DNA of 59,756 nt, taken from positions 1 through 59,756 of the forward strand of contig BJGX01000005.1 in assembly GCA_014191035.1 (NCBI GenBank). Direction: 5' to 3'. The DNA comes from Candidatus Saccharimonadota bacterium. GTDB lineage: Bacteria; Patescibacteriota; Saccharimonadia; CAILAD01; BJGX01. A program made the position numbers and the translations under genes. The notes beneath the pieces were generated by a model that was not told the DNA's origin, searched no databases, and saw nothing but the letters and a program-made list of their open reading frames with translations. Shown here piece by piece: positions 39,763 to 49,675 of the stretch. Position 1 is the stretch's first letter. Each line of letters opens with the position of its first letter.

Positions 39763-40695
39763 TTATTGTTTCTTTGCCAAATATATAGAGGCCTGGATTG
39801 CAGCTTTGGCTCCTTCACCGGCAGCAGTAATTATTTGCTTTTCTACCACTTCGGTTATATCTCCGGCCGCAAAAACTCCCGGCACCGAGGTGGAATTTAA
39901 TTCGTCAATTATAATCTCTCCATTTTTATTTAGTTTTATGAAGCCCTTAAGGTAATCAGTTGCTGGAAGTGAGCCGACCTCAATAAACACCCCCGAAACA
40001 TGCAGGTCTTTTTCTAGGCCTCCATCCCGTGATTTTATTCTGAGAGTATCTACTAGCTTATCCCCCTCAATCTCAACAATCTCGGTGTTATTCATTATTC
40101 TTATATGATGAAGGTCCATTACCTTGTCTATCATTACTGGATCGCCAGTTAACTCATTTGTGATATTAACAATGTAAATTTGCTTTACTAACTTACTTAC
40201 ATTTAGTGCAGCGTCTAGTGCCGAGTTGCCACCTCCTATAATTGCTACATCTTTTCCCTTAAATAATGGGCCATCGCACCAAGCGCAATAAGTCACTCCT
40301 CTGTTTAGAAATTCTTTTTCGCCTTTTACGCCCAGTTCTCGAGGGACCTTTCCTCCTGCTATTATTATTGCCTTGGCTTCCTCTTTTTTACCGTCCCCTG
40401 TTTCAACTAAAAAGTTTTTGCCCTTTTTAGAAACTTTATTAATGCCAGAGATACTAACTCTTAATTCAACGTCCTCGCTAAACTCTTCAAGATGGTCTTC
40501 GAATTTTTTTACCAGATCTGGCCCTGTAATCATGCTAAATCCCAGATAATTTTCAATGTCACTGCTCCAAGAAGCTTGGCCACCAATATCTTTTGAGATA
40601 ATTAATGTTTTAAGTTTTTTGCGGGCTGCATAAACACCAGCCGTCATACCAGCCGGTCCTGCACCAACAATAATTAAGTCATATATTTTGCTCAT
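39763..40695 (-). CDS. trxB: Thioredoxin reductase
   Basis: GAGPAGMTAGVYAARK, YCAWCDGPLFKGKDVAIIGGGNSALDAA, GVFAAGDI. Confidence 0.95.
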   Translation of the reverse strand: MSKIYDLIIVGAGPAGMTAGVYAARKKLKTLIISKDIGGQASWSSDIENYLGFSMITGPDLVKKFEDHLEEFSEDVELRVSISGINKVSKKGKNFLVETGDGKKEEAKAIIIAGGKVPRELGVKGEKEFLNRGVTYCAWCDGPLFKGKDVAIIGGGNSALDAALNVSKLVKQIYIVNITNELTGDPVMIDKVMDLHHIRIMNNTEIVEIEGDKLVDTLRIKSRDGGLEKDLHVSGVFIEVGSLPATDYLKGFIKLNKNGEIIIDELNSTSVPGVFAAGDITEVVEKQIITAAGEGAKAAIQASIYLAKKQ

Positions 40696-41711
40696 ATCTT
40701 AGCTATCTCCTTTGGTTTGTAATTGTGTGGGGCGTGTTCCAGCAAATTTATTAAACTCGCTTTTGGAAGCAAGCCTGCTTGTGCACCTAGTTTTTGAGCT
40801 ACACTCATCGGATTAATTGGTGCCCACATTAGTGCCGTTTTAATATCATGTCCACTTGCAAGGGCGGCAACAAATGTTGAAGTATAGGCATCTCCGCAGC
40901 CCGTTCTGTCATAAGGTTTTTTGGGGTCCGGATAGTTTCTCATGCTATAAACATTTGCACCATCACTTGCATAACTACCATTTGGGCCATCAGTTACTAC
41001 AACAATTTTTGGACCAAGCTTATGCAGTTCCTTTATTAAGGAAACAACATTTGAACTATTATTTCCGGTGATAATTTGAGCCTCCTCTAAATTTGAGGCA
41101 AATAGCTCAGTTTTGGCATAAAGATTTTTTAGCTTTTCTGTGCCCATTCTAATCTGGAATGTGCCCGGCTGAAAAGCAAGTTTTACTTCAGGATTGCCAT
41201 TTAAATACTCAACTATATCTGTATGTATATGTCCAGCCTTTTCACCGATTGAACTTAAATATATCCACCTGGGTGTATTTTGTTTGGGAATCTTTGGCCA
41301 AGTGTACTCGTAGGGCTCGTGTTTAATAAGAATCGTGCGATCTGCGCCATACCACAACACATAATGATAATTGCTCGCCATAGAATGATGTTTTTTTACA
41401 AATTCTACAGAAACTCCTTGAGTGGTCAATGCAACCAGCATATTCTCACCAACCTTGTCATCGCCTATATTAGAATAAAGAGCCGAATTGAGTCCAAGCT
41501 TGGCGAAGCAAACTGCTGCATTAGGGCTATTACCAACACCATCAATAACAGTCGAATTCTCAAATGGTATTTTAGTCCCATATGTCATACAAAGTAGCGG
41601 ATGATGCGACCCTGGGTTTTTAATACTTGCCTCATGAGGCAAAAGCTTTATAAATGCGTCTGTCACCACGTCTCCGACGCTCAAAATATCTATTTTATGC
41701 TCTCTGTTCAT
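40692..41711 (-). CDS. PfkB-family sugar kinase
   Basis: DRTGCGDAYTSTFVAALASG. Confidence 0.9.
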   Translation of the reverse strand: MNREHKIDILSVGDVVTDAFIKLLPHEASIKNPGSHHPLLCMTYGTKIPFENSTVIDGVGNSPNAAVCFAKLGLNSALYSNIGDDKVGENMLVALTTQGVSVEFVKKHHSMASNYHYVLWYGADRTILIKHEPYEYTWPKIPKQNTPRWIYLSSIGEKAGHIHTDIVEYLNGNPEVKLAFQPGTFQIRMGTEKLKNLYAKTELFASNLEEAQIITGNNSSNVVSLIKELHKLGPKIVVVTDGPNGSYASDGANVYSMRNYPDPKKPYDRTGCGDAYTSTFVAALASGHDIKTALMWAPINPMSVAQKLGAQAGLLPKASLINLLEHAPHNYKPKEIAKI

Positions 41712-42670
41712 AATGTTTCTGTTTCTACCTTTAAAGTCCTTAGAGCTGGTTTTTTTAATATTGCGATTCTAGTCCCGAAAATTTCCATCACCGAACATGC
41801 ATTTGCACTAGCCATAGTTAAGGCCTGCGGAACACTCTTTTGTTGAAAAATTTCCGATACATAGCCAGCAGCAAAAGCATCTTCACTTCCAGTCATATCA
41901 AGTGGGTTAAGTTTTTTGTAGGTTGGAGCCATAAAAATAGTATCGTCCTCAAAAGCATAAGAATTACTAGTAACATCATACAACACTAATGATTGCACTC
42001 CAATGCCATTCAACTGCCTAATAATTTCGACGGGGCTATTTTCTTCACCAAAATACGCACTAGCAAGCATCAATGGAAACAATACTTTATTTGAATTAGC
42101 CAATACAAAATTAAACTGTCGCTTCTTGTATCCTTTAAGGTCCTTGATGTTTACATAAATTTGCGCCTTATTAACTTTTGCCCAATTACAGTAGTATTTA
42201 AAAATTCTAAAATCTTCAGGCAAATCAGCAAAATAAATTAATTTTGACTTCAGATTAGATACCTTTGCATCTTTCGCCCTAAGTGCAACAGAAGAATTGC
42301 TATAACCCAAGTTGATTTCGGTCGCTCTTTCAGTAACTATATGTATATTTAAATCCGTATGGTGCTCTGGCGTACTAACCATAGTTTCAGTTTGTACGCC
42401 CTCATGCTTTGCTATTATTTTAATTTGATTTGCAAGGTGGTCTTTGCCTGTTCGAGCCAAACAGCCGGCAGTTATTCCTTGCCTTGCAAAAAGTATCGAC
42501 GCGTTTAGGGCCGATCCTCCAGCTTCGTATATGGAATGGTCTATTTTATAAAAACTATCATTTTTAAGCTCAATATTATTTTCTACGGAAAACTTATCGG
42601 GCTTCAATTCTTTACCGCTTATAAAAATATCGAACCTTGCAGAACCAATGCACAAAATGTCTAAATCCAT
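41708..42670 (-). CDS. PfkB-family sugar kinase, diverged
   Basis: GGSALNASILFARQG; DMTGSEDAFAAGYVSEI. Confidence 0.85.
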   Translation of the reverse strand: MDLDILCIGSARFDIFISGKELKPDKFSVENNIELKNDSFYKIDHSIYEAGGSALNASILFARQGITAGCLARTGKDHLANQIKIIAKHEGVQTETMVSTPEHHTDLNIHIVTERATEINLGYSNSSVALRAKDAKVSNLKSKLIYFADLPEDFRIFKYYCNWAKVNKAQIYVNIKDLKGYKKRQFNFVLANSNKVLFPLMLASAYFGEENSPVEIIRQLNGIGVQSLVLYDVTSNSYAFEDDTIFMAPTYKKLNPLDMTGSEDAFAAGYVSEIFQQKSVPQALTMASANACSVMEIFGTRIAILKKPALRTLKVETETL

Positions 42671-42673
42671 AAC

Positions 42674-43645
42674 TCAAACCTTTATTACTTCTGTAACTGA
42701 CTTTACCACAGAAGCGCTGTCTAGTTGATATTCCTTCCAAAGTTCAGAAATAGTTCCAGACTGTCCAAATCTATCCCTAACTCCTAGCCTAATTATTTTA
42801 GTTGGCTGATGCTCCGACAATAGTTCTGAAACAGCTCCGCCAAGCCCCGCTGTAGTCTGAGCTTCCTCAAGCGTAAAAACTAGGCCGGTTTTTTTTGCAG
42901 TTTTTATAATGGTTTTAGAATCAATCGGCTTTATTGTGTGGCAGTTTATAACTTCTACACTTTTGCCGATGTTGTTAAGTTCTCTAGCTGCCTTCAAAGC
43001 CTCATAAACCAATGGTCCGCATGCAACTATTGTCATGTCGTCCCCTTCTTTAAGGACTTCTGCCTTACCTATTTTGAATTCTGAATTTTCAGATGTAAAA
43101 ACAGCTGTTTTTTCTCTGGTAAGTCTTAAGTAGCTCGGTTTATCTATTTTTGCCAACTCTTCTGTAGCTTTTTTTGCTTCTAGGCTATCTGCTGGAACAA
43201 CCACAATCATATTCGGCAGAGCTCTCATTAATGCAATGTCTTCTAGCATTTGGTGAGTCGCGCCATCGGGCCCAACCGAAACCCCGGAATGGCAACCCAC
43301 GACTTTAACAGGCCTATCATTAAGGCAAATTGTAGTTCGTATTTGTTCCCAATTCCTACCCGGACTAAAGCTAGCATAGCTTGTTACGAAAGGCTTCTTG
43401 CCTATTGCTGCCATACCGCTAGCAACAGTTACTAAATTTTGTTCAGCAACACCCATCTCTACAAACCTATCTGGAAATTCTTTTGCAAAGGGCTCCACCT
43501 GGGTAGATTCAGCTAAGTCTGCTGAAAGTGCAACTATTTCGCTATCGTTTTTGCCTGCCTCTAAAAGTCCTTCCCCAAAACCCTTTCGAGTTGGCTCCAT
43601 TAATATGTCTGAGCCAAATATTTCTTCTGCTAAGTAATTACTCAT
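42674..43645 (-). CDS. Transketolase, C-terminal subunit
   Basis: ADLAESTQVEPFAKEFPDRFVEMGVAEQNLVTVASGMAAIGKKPF; start taken at MSNYLAEE. Confidence 0.93.
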   Translation of the reverse strand: MSNYLAEEIFGSDILMEPTRKGFGEGLLEAGKNDSEIVALSADLAESTQVEPFAKEFPDRFVEMGVAEQNLVTVASGMAAIGKKPFVTSYASFSPGRNWEQIRTTICLNDRPVKVVGCHSGVSVGPDGATHQMLEDIALMRALPNMIVVVPADSLEAKKATEELAKIDKPSYLRLTREKTAVFTSENSEFKIGKAEVLKEGDDMTIVACGPLVYEALKAARELNNIGKSVEVINCHTIKPIDSKTIIKTAKKTGLVFTLEEAQTTAGLGGAVSELLSEHQPTKIIRLGVRDRFGQSGTISELWKEYQLDSASVVKSVTEVIKV

Positions 43646-44519
43646 GCTCACTCCTAATTTTTCCATTCATTGTTCTGAGCTTTTCTAAGGCAACTTTGGC
43701 TTGCCTATCTTTTGGAGGGTCCCCAGAAATATCCTTAGATCCCGGCGGGATTCCGTGCCAACGAAAATCAAATTCCATGAAATCCACACCCTTGCCCGGA
43801 ATAGTATGCGCGATAATGCATGTGGGTTTTTCGAAAATAGCTTTACTCTGATTCATTGCTGATACAATATCATCAAAATCATGACCATTTATTTCTATTA
43901 CATGCCAGTTAAATGATTGGTACTTCATTGCAAATGGCTCTAAAGGCATTACATCCTCGGTCATACCATCGATTTGGATATTATTTCTATCAACAATCAC
44001 GGTTAAATTACTTAGCTTATTTTTACCAGCAAACATAATTGCTTCCCACGTGTTGCCTTCTTGATGCTCGCCGTCACTGGTTAAACACCAGACTCTTTGC
44101 TGTTTTTCCTGGTTCATTCTTAAAGCAAGTGCCATACCACTGGCCTGACTTATTCCACTGCCTAGTGGACCACTGGTAGTTTCAAGTCCTGGTAGCCGTA
44201 ATCTCTCAGGGTGCCCCTGAAGTCGAGTACCAAATTTTCTTAGAGTTTTGAGCTCATCTATTTCGAAATATCCTGCCCTTGCCATAGTCGCGTAAAGTAC
44301 CGGATTGATATGTCCGTTACTAAGTACTACTCTGTCCCTTTCTGGCCACTCAGGATTATGTGGCTGATGGCGCAAAACCTCGAAGTATAAGGCCGTAAAT
44401 ATATCTGCCATACCTAGAGGCCCGGCGGTATGTCCGCTACCTGCCTCAACAAGCATCTTAATAATATCTTCACGAATGTGATTTGCGATTAATTCAAGCT
44501 CTTTATCTGAATGAATCAT
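43638..44519 (-). CDS. Transketolase, N-terminal subunit
   Basis: SGHTAGPLGMADIFTALYF; TSDGEHQEGNTWEAIMFAGKNKLSNLTVIVDRNN. Confidence 0.94.
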   Translation of the reverse strand: MIHSDKELELIANHIREDIIKMLVEAGSGHTAGPLGMADIFTALYFEVLRHQPHNPEWPERDRVVLSNGHINPVLYATMARAGYFEIDELKTLRKFGTRLQGHPERLRLPGLETTSGPLGSGISQASGMALALRMNQEKQQRVWCLTSDGEHQEGNTWEAIMFAGKNKLSNLTVIVDRNNIQIDGMTEDVMPLEPFAMKYQSFNWHVIEINGHDFDDIVSAMNQSKAIFEKPTCIIAHTIPGKGVDFMEFDFRWHGIPPGSKDISGDPPKDRQAKVALEKLRTMNGKIRSEHE

Positions 44520-45145
44520 AAGGTATACTCCAAAAGTTTCATGTAACTACTTAAAGGATCTTCGCTACCAAAAATTAATGTATTAATATTGACCACATCA
44601 AATCCAGCTTGCAGAATCTTTTTAGCATTACCTTCGTTAACACCGCCATCTAGGCCAATTTCTGCGTGCGGAAGCAATTCCCTTGCCTCTCCAAGCCTTT
44701 CAAAAACTATAGGATCTAATTTCTGACCCGCAAAGCCAGCACTATAACCCATAATCAACAAGTGGTCTACAAGGTGTTTTAGAGGCTTTATCTTAGAAAG
44801 TTTGGTTTCAGGGTTTATAGCAACCCCAGCGCTTAGGCCAGATTTTTTAATCCTTTCTAAATGAGGGGTTAAATCCTCGCCACACTCAAATTGAATAATA
44901 ATATTATTAGGGTTAAAACTAATTGCCTTTTCCACAAAAGTTTTTGGGGCTTTGACCATAAGATGAATATCTATCTTTATTTCATTTAGCTTAGATATGT
45001 CTTCCAGCTGAATTGTTTTATTATCTACATATTCTCCATCAATTACATCAAGCTGGAACCTGTTTGTTAGTTGCCTTATAACATTCAATCTAGATATATA
45101 ATCTTCTTTATTATTTACCAAAACAGCTGGCACAATTTTTGTCAT
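44516..45145 (-). CDS. rpe: Ribulose-phosphate 3-epimerase family protein
   Basis: DVIDGEYVDN, IDIHLMVKAP, EIGLDGGVNEGNAKKIL; start moved to internal MTKIV. Confidence 0.8.
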   Translation of the reverse strand: MTKIVPAVLVNNKEDYISRLNVIRQLTNRFQLDVIDGEYVDNKTIQLEDISKLNEIKIDIHLMVKAPKTFVEKAISFNPNNIIIQFECGEDLTPHLERIKKSGLSAGVAINPETKLSKIKPLKHLVDHLLIMGYSAGFAGQKLDPIVFERLGEARELLPHAEIGLDGGVNEGNAKKILQAGFDVVNINTLIFGSEDPLSSYMKLLEYTL

Positions 45146-45591
45146 AGCAACTCTCTTTCCATTTCTGATATTTCTTCGATTCTTCTTTTGTGCCTTTCTT
45201 CTCCAGAAAAGTTTGTATTCAGCCAAGCCCTAGAAATATCCAATAGCTCACGCCCGCTCAACTCTTTAGCCGACAGGCTTAAAACGTTGCTGTCATTATC
45301 TTTGCGCGTTTCAATAGCCTCTTCTGTTGAATCAACAGTTACCGCCCTAATTCCATTGATTTTATTAGCTGCTATAGACATTCCTTCTCCACTTTTACAA
45401 ATAAGAATGCCCATTGATCCAGGATTTTCTTTAACAGCTAAAGATACTTTTTTGGCATAAATCGGATAATCATCGTCTGGGTCAAGCTCGTATGGTCCCA
45501 TGTCGTGAATCGTGTAGATCTTTTCTAGTTCAGTAGCCAAGCGATTCTTGCTTTCAAATCCAGCGTGGTCGGCAGCTATAAATACTTTCAT
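45142..45591 (-). CDS. rpiB: Ribose 5-phosphate isomerase B
   Basis: MKVFIAADHAGFESK; GILICKSGEGMSIAANKINGIRAV. Confidence 0.93.
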   Translation of the reverse strand: MKVFIAADHAGFESKNRLATELEKIYTIHDMGPYELDPDDDYPIYAKKVSLAVKENPGSMGILICKSGEGMSIAANKINGIRAVTVDSTEEAIETRKDNDSNVLSLSAKELSGRELLDISRAWLNTNFSGEERHKRRIEEISEMERELL

Positions 45592-45593
45592 AG

Positions 45594-46616
45594 CTACCTA
45601 GTTTTGGTACCGACTTTTTCTACAAGCTCCACCAATCGGTTAGAATAGCCCCACTCATTGTCATACCAAGCAACGATTTTAACTAAATTACCCCCAACAA
45701 CCTGTGTTAAATTAAGATCAACAATAGCCGAGTGAGGATCACCAATTAAATCACTAGATACCAATTGTTCAGATGTGCAGGCTAAAACGTGTTTCATTTC
45801 AGCGCTCTTTGAAGCGGCAATTAGAGCATTATTTATTTCTTCTACCGTAGTGTCTTCTTTAGTAACAATCGTAAAATCTGCAATCGAAACGACAGGAACC
45901 GGAACTCTGATACTTAAGCCTAAGAAATTATCCTTTAATGACTTTACTATTTTGGATGCAGCAACAGTGGCGTTCGTTGTTGTGGGAACAATATTCTCGG
46001 CTGCATTTCGACCCTCTCTCAAATCTTTACTAGGTCCATCCTGTAAAGATTGTGAAGCAGTATAGGCATGAACTGTTGTCATCAATGACTTTTCAATTCC
46101 AAATTCATTTTCAACTATGTAGGCAATTGGTGTTATGCAGTTTGTGGTACAAGATTGGTTGGAAATTACCTGCTCATCAGCTATTTGCTCTTCATTAACT
46201 CCAATTAGGAAATTACCCGCCTTAGGATTATTTTCTTCATTCTTTATTGCGGCAGAAACTACAACTCTTTTTGCACCAGCTTTTATGTGTAGTTGCGCAT
46301 CTTCGGCCTTCGTAAAAAAACCAGTCGACTCAATAACAACATCAATCTTCATCTTGTCCCAAGGAAGCTTACTAGGGTCCTTTTCTGCTAAGACCCGAAT
46401 TGTTTTTCCATCCACTATTAATGAATCATCGGTACTTTTAACATCTTTATGATAAGTTCCGTAATTACTATCATGCTTTAATAAATAAGCCAGAGTCTTT
46501 GTATCAGTTAAGTCGTTTATTGCGACCACATCCAGTTCGGGATTAGCAAAGGCAATTTTAAATGCACTTCTACCTATTCTGCCAAAGCCATTTATCGCAA
46601 CTTTTGTCATGCGCAC
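45594..46616 (-). CDS. gap: Glyceraldehyde-3-phosphate dehydrogenase
   Basis: VAINGFGRIGRSAFKIAF; SNQSCTTNCITPIAYIV; WYDNEWGYSNRLVEL. Confidence 0.97.
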   Translation of the reverse strand: MRMTKVAINGFGRIGRSAFKIAFANPELDVVAINDLTDTKTLAYLLKHDSNYGTYHKDVKSTDDSLIVDGKTIRVLAEKDPSKLPWDKMKIDVVIESTGFFTKAEDAQLHIKAGAKRVVVSAAIKNEENNPKAGNFLIGVNEEQIADEQVISNQSCTTNCITPIAYIVENEFGIEKSLMTTVHAYTASQSLQDGPSKDLREGRNAAENIVPTTTNATVAASKIVKSLKDNFLGLSIRVPVPVVSIADFTIVTKEDTTVEEINNALIAASKSAEMKHVLACTSEQLVSSDLIGDPHSAIVDLNLTQVVGGNLVKIVAWYDNEWGYSNRLVELVEKVGTKTR

Positions 46617-46673
46617 TCCTTGATTCTTATGGTTATATTATAACAGCAATGGAGCCAAAATTTTTAATATTTT

Positions 46674-48308
46674 TTAATTTTTTGGAGGGTGTTTTGCGTT
46701 TGATAACATATCAACACTTATGTTTCTAGGCTGTTGTTGGTTTTTTTGAATTATGGGCTGATTGTCTATTGGGGCTTGGTTAAGTTCTAATGGACTGGTT
46801 ATTTTTGCATTTACGTATTTGCTGTGTTTATCGCGCCTGTTGTGATGATGCCGAATTGTGAAAAATAAAATTAATGTTGGCACAAAAATAAACAATATTG
46901 AAAAGCCAATGATTATTAAGTAAAGACTAGGATCAGTAGCTTCTTTGCCTTTCGATTTAGCATCTTGTGCCCTGGCAATAAAGTTATCAACCAATCTGTT
47001 CTGGGGATATTCTTGCTTTATTTTCTGAAAGTCACTCAGGGCCGAAGTGTAGTAGGCACTATTAAACTTTGACAGCCCTTGCTCCCAAAGTTTTTGATTG
47101 CCCGTGCTTTCACTGGGCACTTTTATACCATTTTTAATGAGCAAATCTTTAATATCCTGAATATCTCGCATATAGTTTATTTTGCTGGCCCCCAATGATC
47201 CGTCCGAAGTTATATATGTTGCCAAGCCAACTACCTCGCCATCAGAGTTATAAGCAGGACCCCCCGAATTTCCTTTTGCGATAGATACGTCGGTCTGAAT
47301 TAGCTTATTATTTGTACCATTAGCGTTTCTAATAGAACTTACTGTGCCTTGAGTTGTTGTGGGCAAACTCTGATTTTTGCTTACCAATTCATTTTCTGCT
47401 GAGCCAGGAAATCCAAGAACTGTGAGCTTACTTCCTTGGGTGACATTTAATAAAGAGCCGAGCCTATTAAATGGATAGTTTGTGCCTCTGTCGAGCTTTA
47501 ATATCGCTACATCAGAACCATTAAAACCCTCTTTGCTGACATTTTCGTAAGGGTCATAGTTTATATCGACCAATCTGGCTTTTATAACATTATCGTTGAA
47601 TCCAAAATTTTTGATGTTACCTAAATCAAAAGAAACCACTTCATCGGAAAGCTGAACAGCGTACACACTATCTGCGCTATTTTCTTTTACTTCTGTCTTT
47701 TCTAAAGCACTATCACTTAAAGAACCTTTTATTGCAGCAAGAGCGTCCTTGTCTCCTGATGCTGCCTTATTATAAAAGTCACTTTCAGTAGATTTACTTA
47801 TTAAGCCTGCCTTGTTTAGAAAACTTAGATAACTTTTTATAATTGGTAAATTTCCAAGATCAATACTGGTAGATAGTACTTCTCCAACAGAGCTTTTTAC
47901 CACGTGCCCATTGGTTGCAATATAACCTTCGGGGCTGACAATAAATCCAGAGCCATACCCCGCCGAACATCCACCCGAGAAATTTTCTACGGCACTATCT
48001 AGTTTTAGATTAAAGTTTGGACAATAAGCAGTCGCAATTCTTACTACTGCTGGCTCATTTTTTGCCACCAACTGACTATCATCAGCCTTCTGGTTGTAAT
48101 TGGTGCTCGAGTTGAATATATTGGCTGCTTCTTGAGCTTTCTTATTATTAGATGCCGATATATATAGGACTATACTTAAAGCGATGACCGTAAGGATAGA
48201 TAAAAATATAAATATTGCCTCCATTCCCCACAAAAATTTTGAAGGAGGCTTAGGGGCCTTATTAGATTCATTTTTACCTTCATAGCCTGAAGGTCTTTGA
48301 TTAAGCAT
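46674..48308 (-). CDS. Membrane-anchored trypsin-like serine protease with C-terminal repeat region and second TM
   Basis: IATNGHVV, NGSDVAILKLD, AKGNSGGPAYN triad regions; LWEQGLSKFNSAYYTSALSDFQKIKQEYPQNRLVDNFIARA TPR-like. Confidence 0.85.
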   Translation of the reverse strand: MLNQRPSGYEGKNESNKAPKPPSKFLWGMEAIFIFLSILTVIALSIVLYISASNNKKAQEAANIFNSSTNYNQKADDSQLVAKNEPAVVRIATAYCPNFNLKLDSAVENFSGGCSAGYGSGFIVSPEGYIATNGHVVKSSVGEVLSTSIDLGNLPIIKSYLSFLNKAGLISKSTESDFYNKAASGDKDALAAIKGSLSDSALEKTEVKENSADSVYAVQLSDEVVSFDLGNIKNFGFNDNVIKARLVDINYDPYENVSKEGFNGSDVAILKLDRGTNYPFNRLGSLLNVTQGSKLTVLGFPGSAENELVSKNQSLPTTTQGTVSSIRNANGTNNKLIQTDVSIAKGNSGGPAYNSDGEVVGLATYITSDGSLGASKINYMRDIQDIKDLLIKNGIKVPSESTGNQKLWEQGLSKFNSAYYTSALSDFQKIKQEYPQNRLVDNFIARAQDAKSKGKEATDPSLYLIIIGFSILFIFVPTLILFFTIRHHHNRRDKHSKYVNAKITSPLELNQAPIDNQPIIQKNQQQPRNISVDMLSNAKHPPKN

Positions 48309-48332
48309 AATGTTTATGCTTATTTTATCACA

Positions 48333-48671
48333 CTACTTCTTGTGTTTGCTGTGTGGTTTACAGGTATTATTTGAGCAATCCGCCCCCTCTAAAAGCATAA
48401 TTATATCTTCTTTATCGTGAGCCCCGCATAAAGCCTGTTTGGTTTCAGTATTTACAAATGCCGGAACTCCAGGCAGTCCTCCACAAGCTTCTCCGATAAT
48501 ATCATTGTATTCTTCCATTTTTCGGGCGTTTTCTTCGTTATTCCAGACTTCTAGTTTTTCAATCTTTGCACCAGTTTCTTTTTCAAGCTCTTCAATAACC
48601 GGCTTCATTGCTATACAATGCGGGCAAGTCTCACCATAAAATTCTATTACATGACCATATTTTTTTGCCAT
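48333..48671 (-). CDS. Thioredoxin-like protein (CPHC)
   Basis: IEFYGETCPHCIAMKPVIEELEKE. Confidence 0.8.
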   Translation of the reverse strand: MAKKYGHVIEFYGETCPHCIAMKPVIEELEKETGAKIEKLEVWNNEENARKMEEYNDIIGEACGGLPGVPAFVNTETKQALCGAHDKEDIIMLLEGADCSNNTCKPHSKHKK

Positions 48672-48728
48672 TTACCCTCCTTGGCGTTAGTTATGATACT
48701 AGTATAGTATTTTAAAAAATAATTACAA

Positions 48729-49394
48729 TTACTGTGCAAGTGCTTTATCTATAGCTTGCTCAATAGAGCTTGATCCGCTCTTGGTGTCTACCTGAACGCC
48801 ATTTACAAAAAAGCTTGGTGTGCCCTCTAGTTTGAAGGCGTCACCTAGTGCAGCCTGATTGTTAATAATATCTATAACCTTTTGGCTTGCGTAATCTTGC
48901 TTATATTGATCCACGTTTATTCCTATTTCTCTGGCGTAGCTTTCAAGCTTGCCCTTTGGATCTTTTAGTTTTTCCCATTCTTTTTGTCTCTCATAAAGAA
49001 TGTCGTGCATCTGCCAGAACTTACCCTGCAAGGCTGATGCTTCGGCTGCTTGTGCTGCAGACTGGGCATTGTCATGTATTTGAGGAAGTGGGTAGTTCAA
49101 AAATACAAATTTAATCTTCCCATCGTATTTAGGAAGAATGTTTTCTTTTAAGACTTTATGGTACTGAGCGCAGGCTGGGCACTGGTAATCCCCAAACTCA
49201 CTTAAAGTTACTTTGGCATCTTCGGGACCTAGGAAGTTGCCCTGGCTTAGTTTTGCTACATCTGCTTCAACCTTGGGCCGATTAGTATTTGTGGTATTAA
49301 CGCTACTTTCCGGACGGGACAAGGCATAAACAACAAAGCCTATGACAGCCACTATTAGAGTGATAATTATTATTTTGGGTAAATTCTTTTTCAT
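48729..49394 (-). CDS. DsbA-like thiol oxidoreductase (CPAC), membrane anchored
   Basis: SEFGDYQCPACAQYHKVL; GTPSFFVNGVQV. Confidence 0.92.
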   Translation of the reverse strand: MKKNLPKIIIITLIVAVIGFVVYALSRPESSVNTTNTNRPKVEADVAKLSQGNFLGPEDAKVTLSEFGDYQCPACAQYHKVLKENILPKYDGKIKFVFLNYPLPQIHDNAQSAAQAAEASALQGKFWQMHDILYERQKEWEKLKDPKGKLESYAREIGINVDQYKQDYASQKVIDIINNQAALGDAFKLEGTPSFFVNGVQVDTKSGSSSIEQAIDKALAQ

Positions 49395-49472
49395 AATATA
49401 TCTATTCTACCAACTATTTATATAAGCTAAAAGCATAAGCTTTTGTGACACTTATGCTTCTAAAATTTTGAA

Positions 49473-49646
49473 TTAGTTTAATTTCGCTTTAACTTCAACG
49501 AAAGTTTCAACCTTGCGAGTTTTCGGGTCAAACTTTTTCATTTCAAGCTTATCTGGTGTGTTTAGCGTATTTTTTACAGTAAAATACCGGCTACCTGTAG
49601 CCTTATTCTTCAACACAACTAATTGTCGTTTGGTATTCTTTGCCAT
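49473..49646 (-). CDS. rpmG: 50S ribosomal protein L33
   Basis: MAKNTKRQLVVLKNKATGSRYFTVKNTLNTPDKLEMKKFDPKTRKVETFVEVKAKLN; below ORF-track length cut-off. Confidence 0.92.
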   Translation of the reverse strand: MAKNTKRQLVVLKNKATGSRYFTVKNTLNTPDKLEMKKFDPKTRKVETFVEVKAKLN

Positions 49647-49675
49647 AATGAGTATGAATTATATCTTATAATCGA

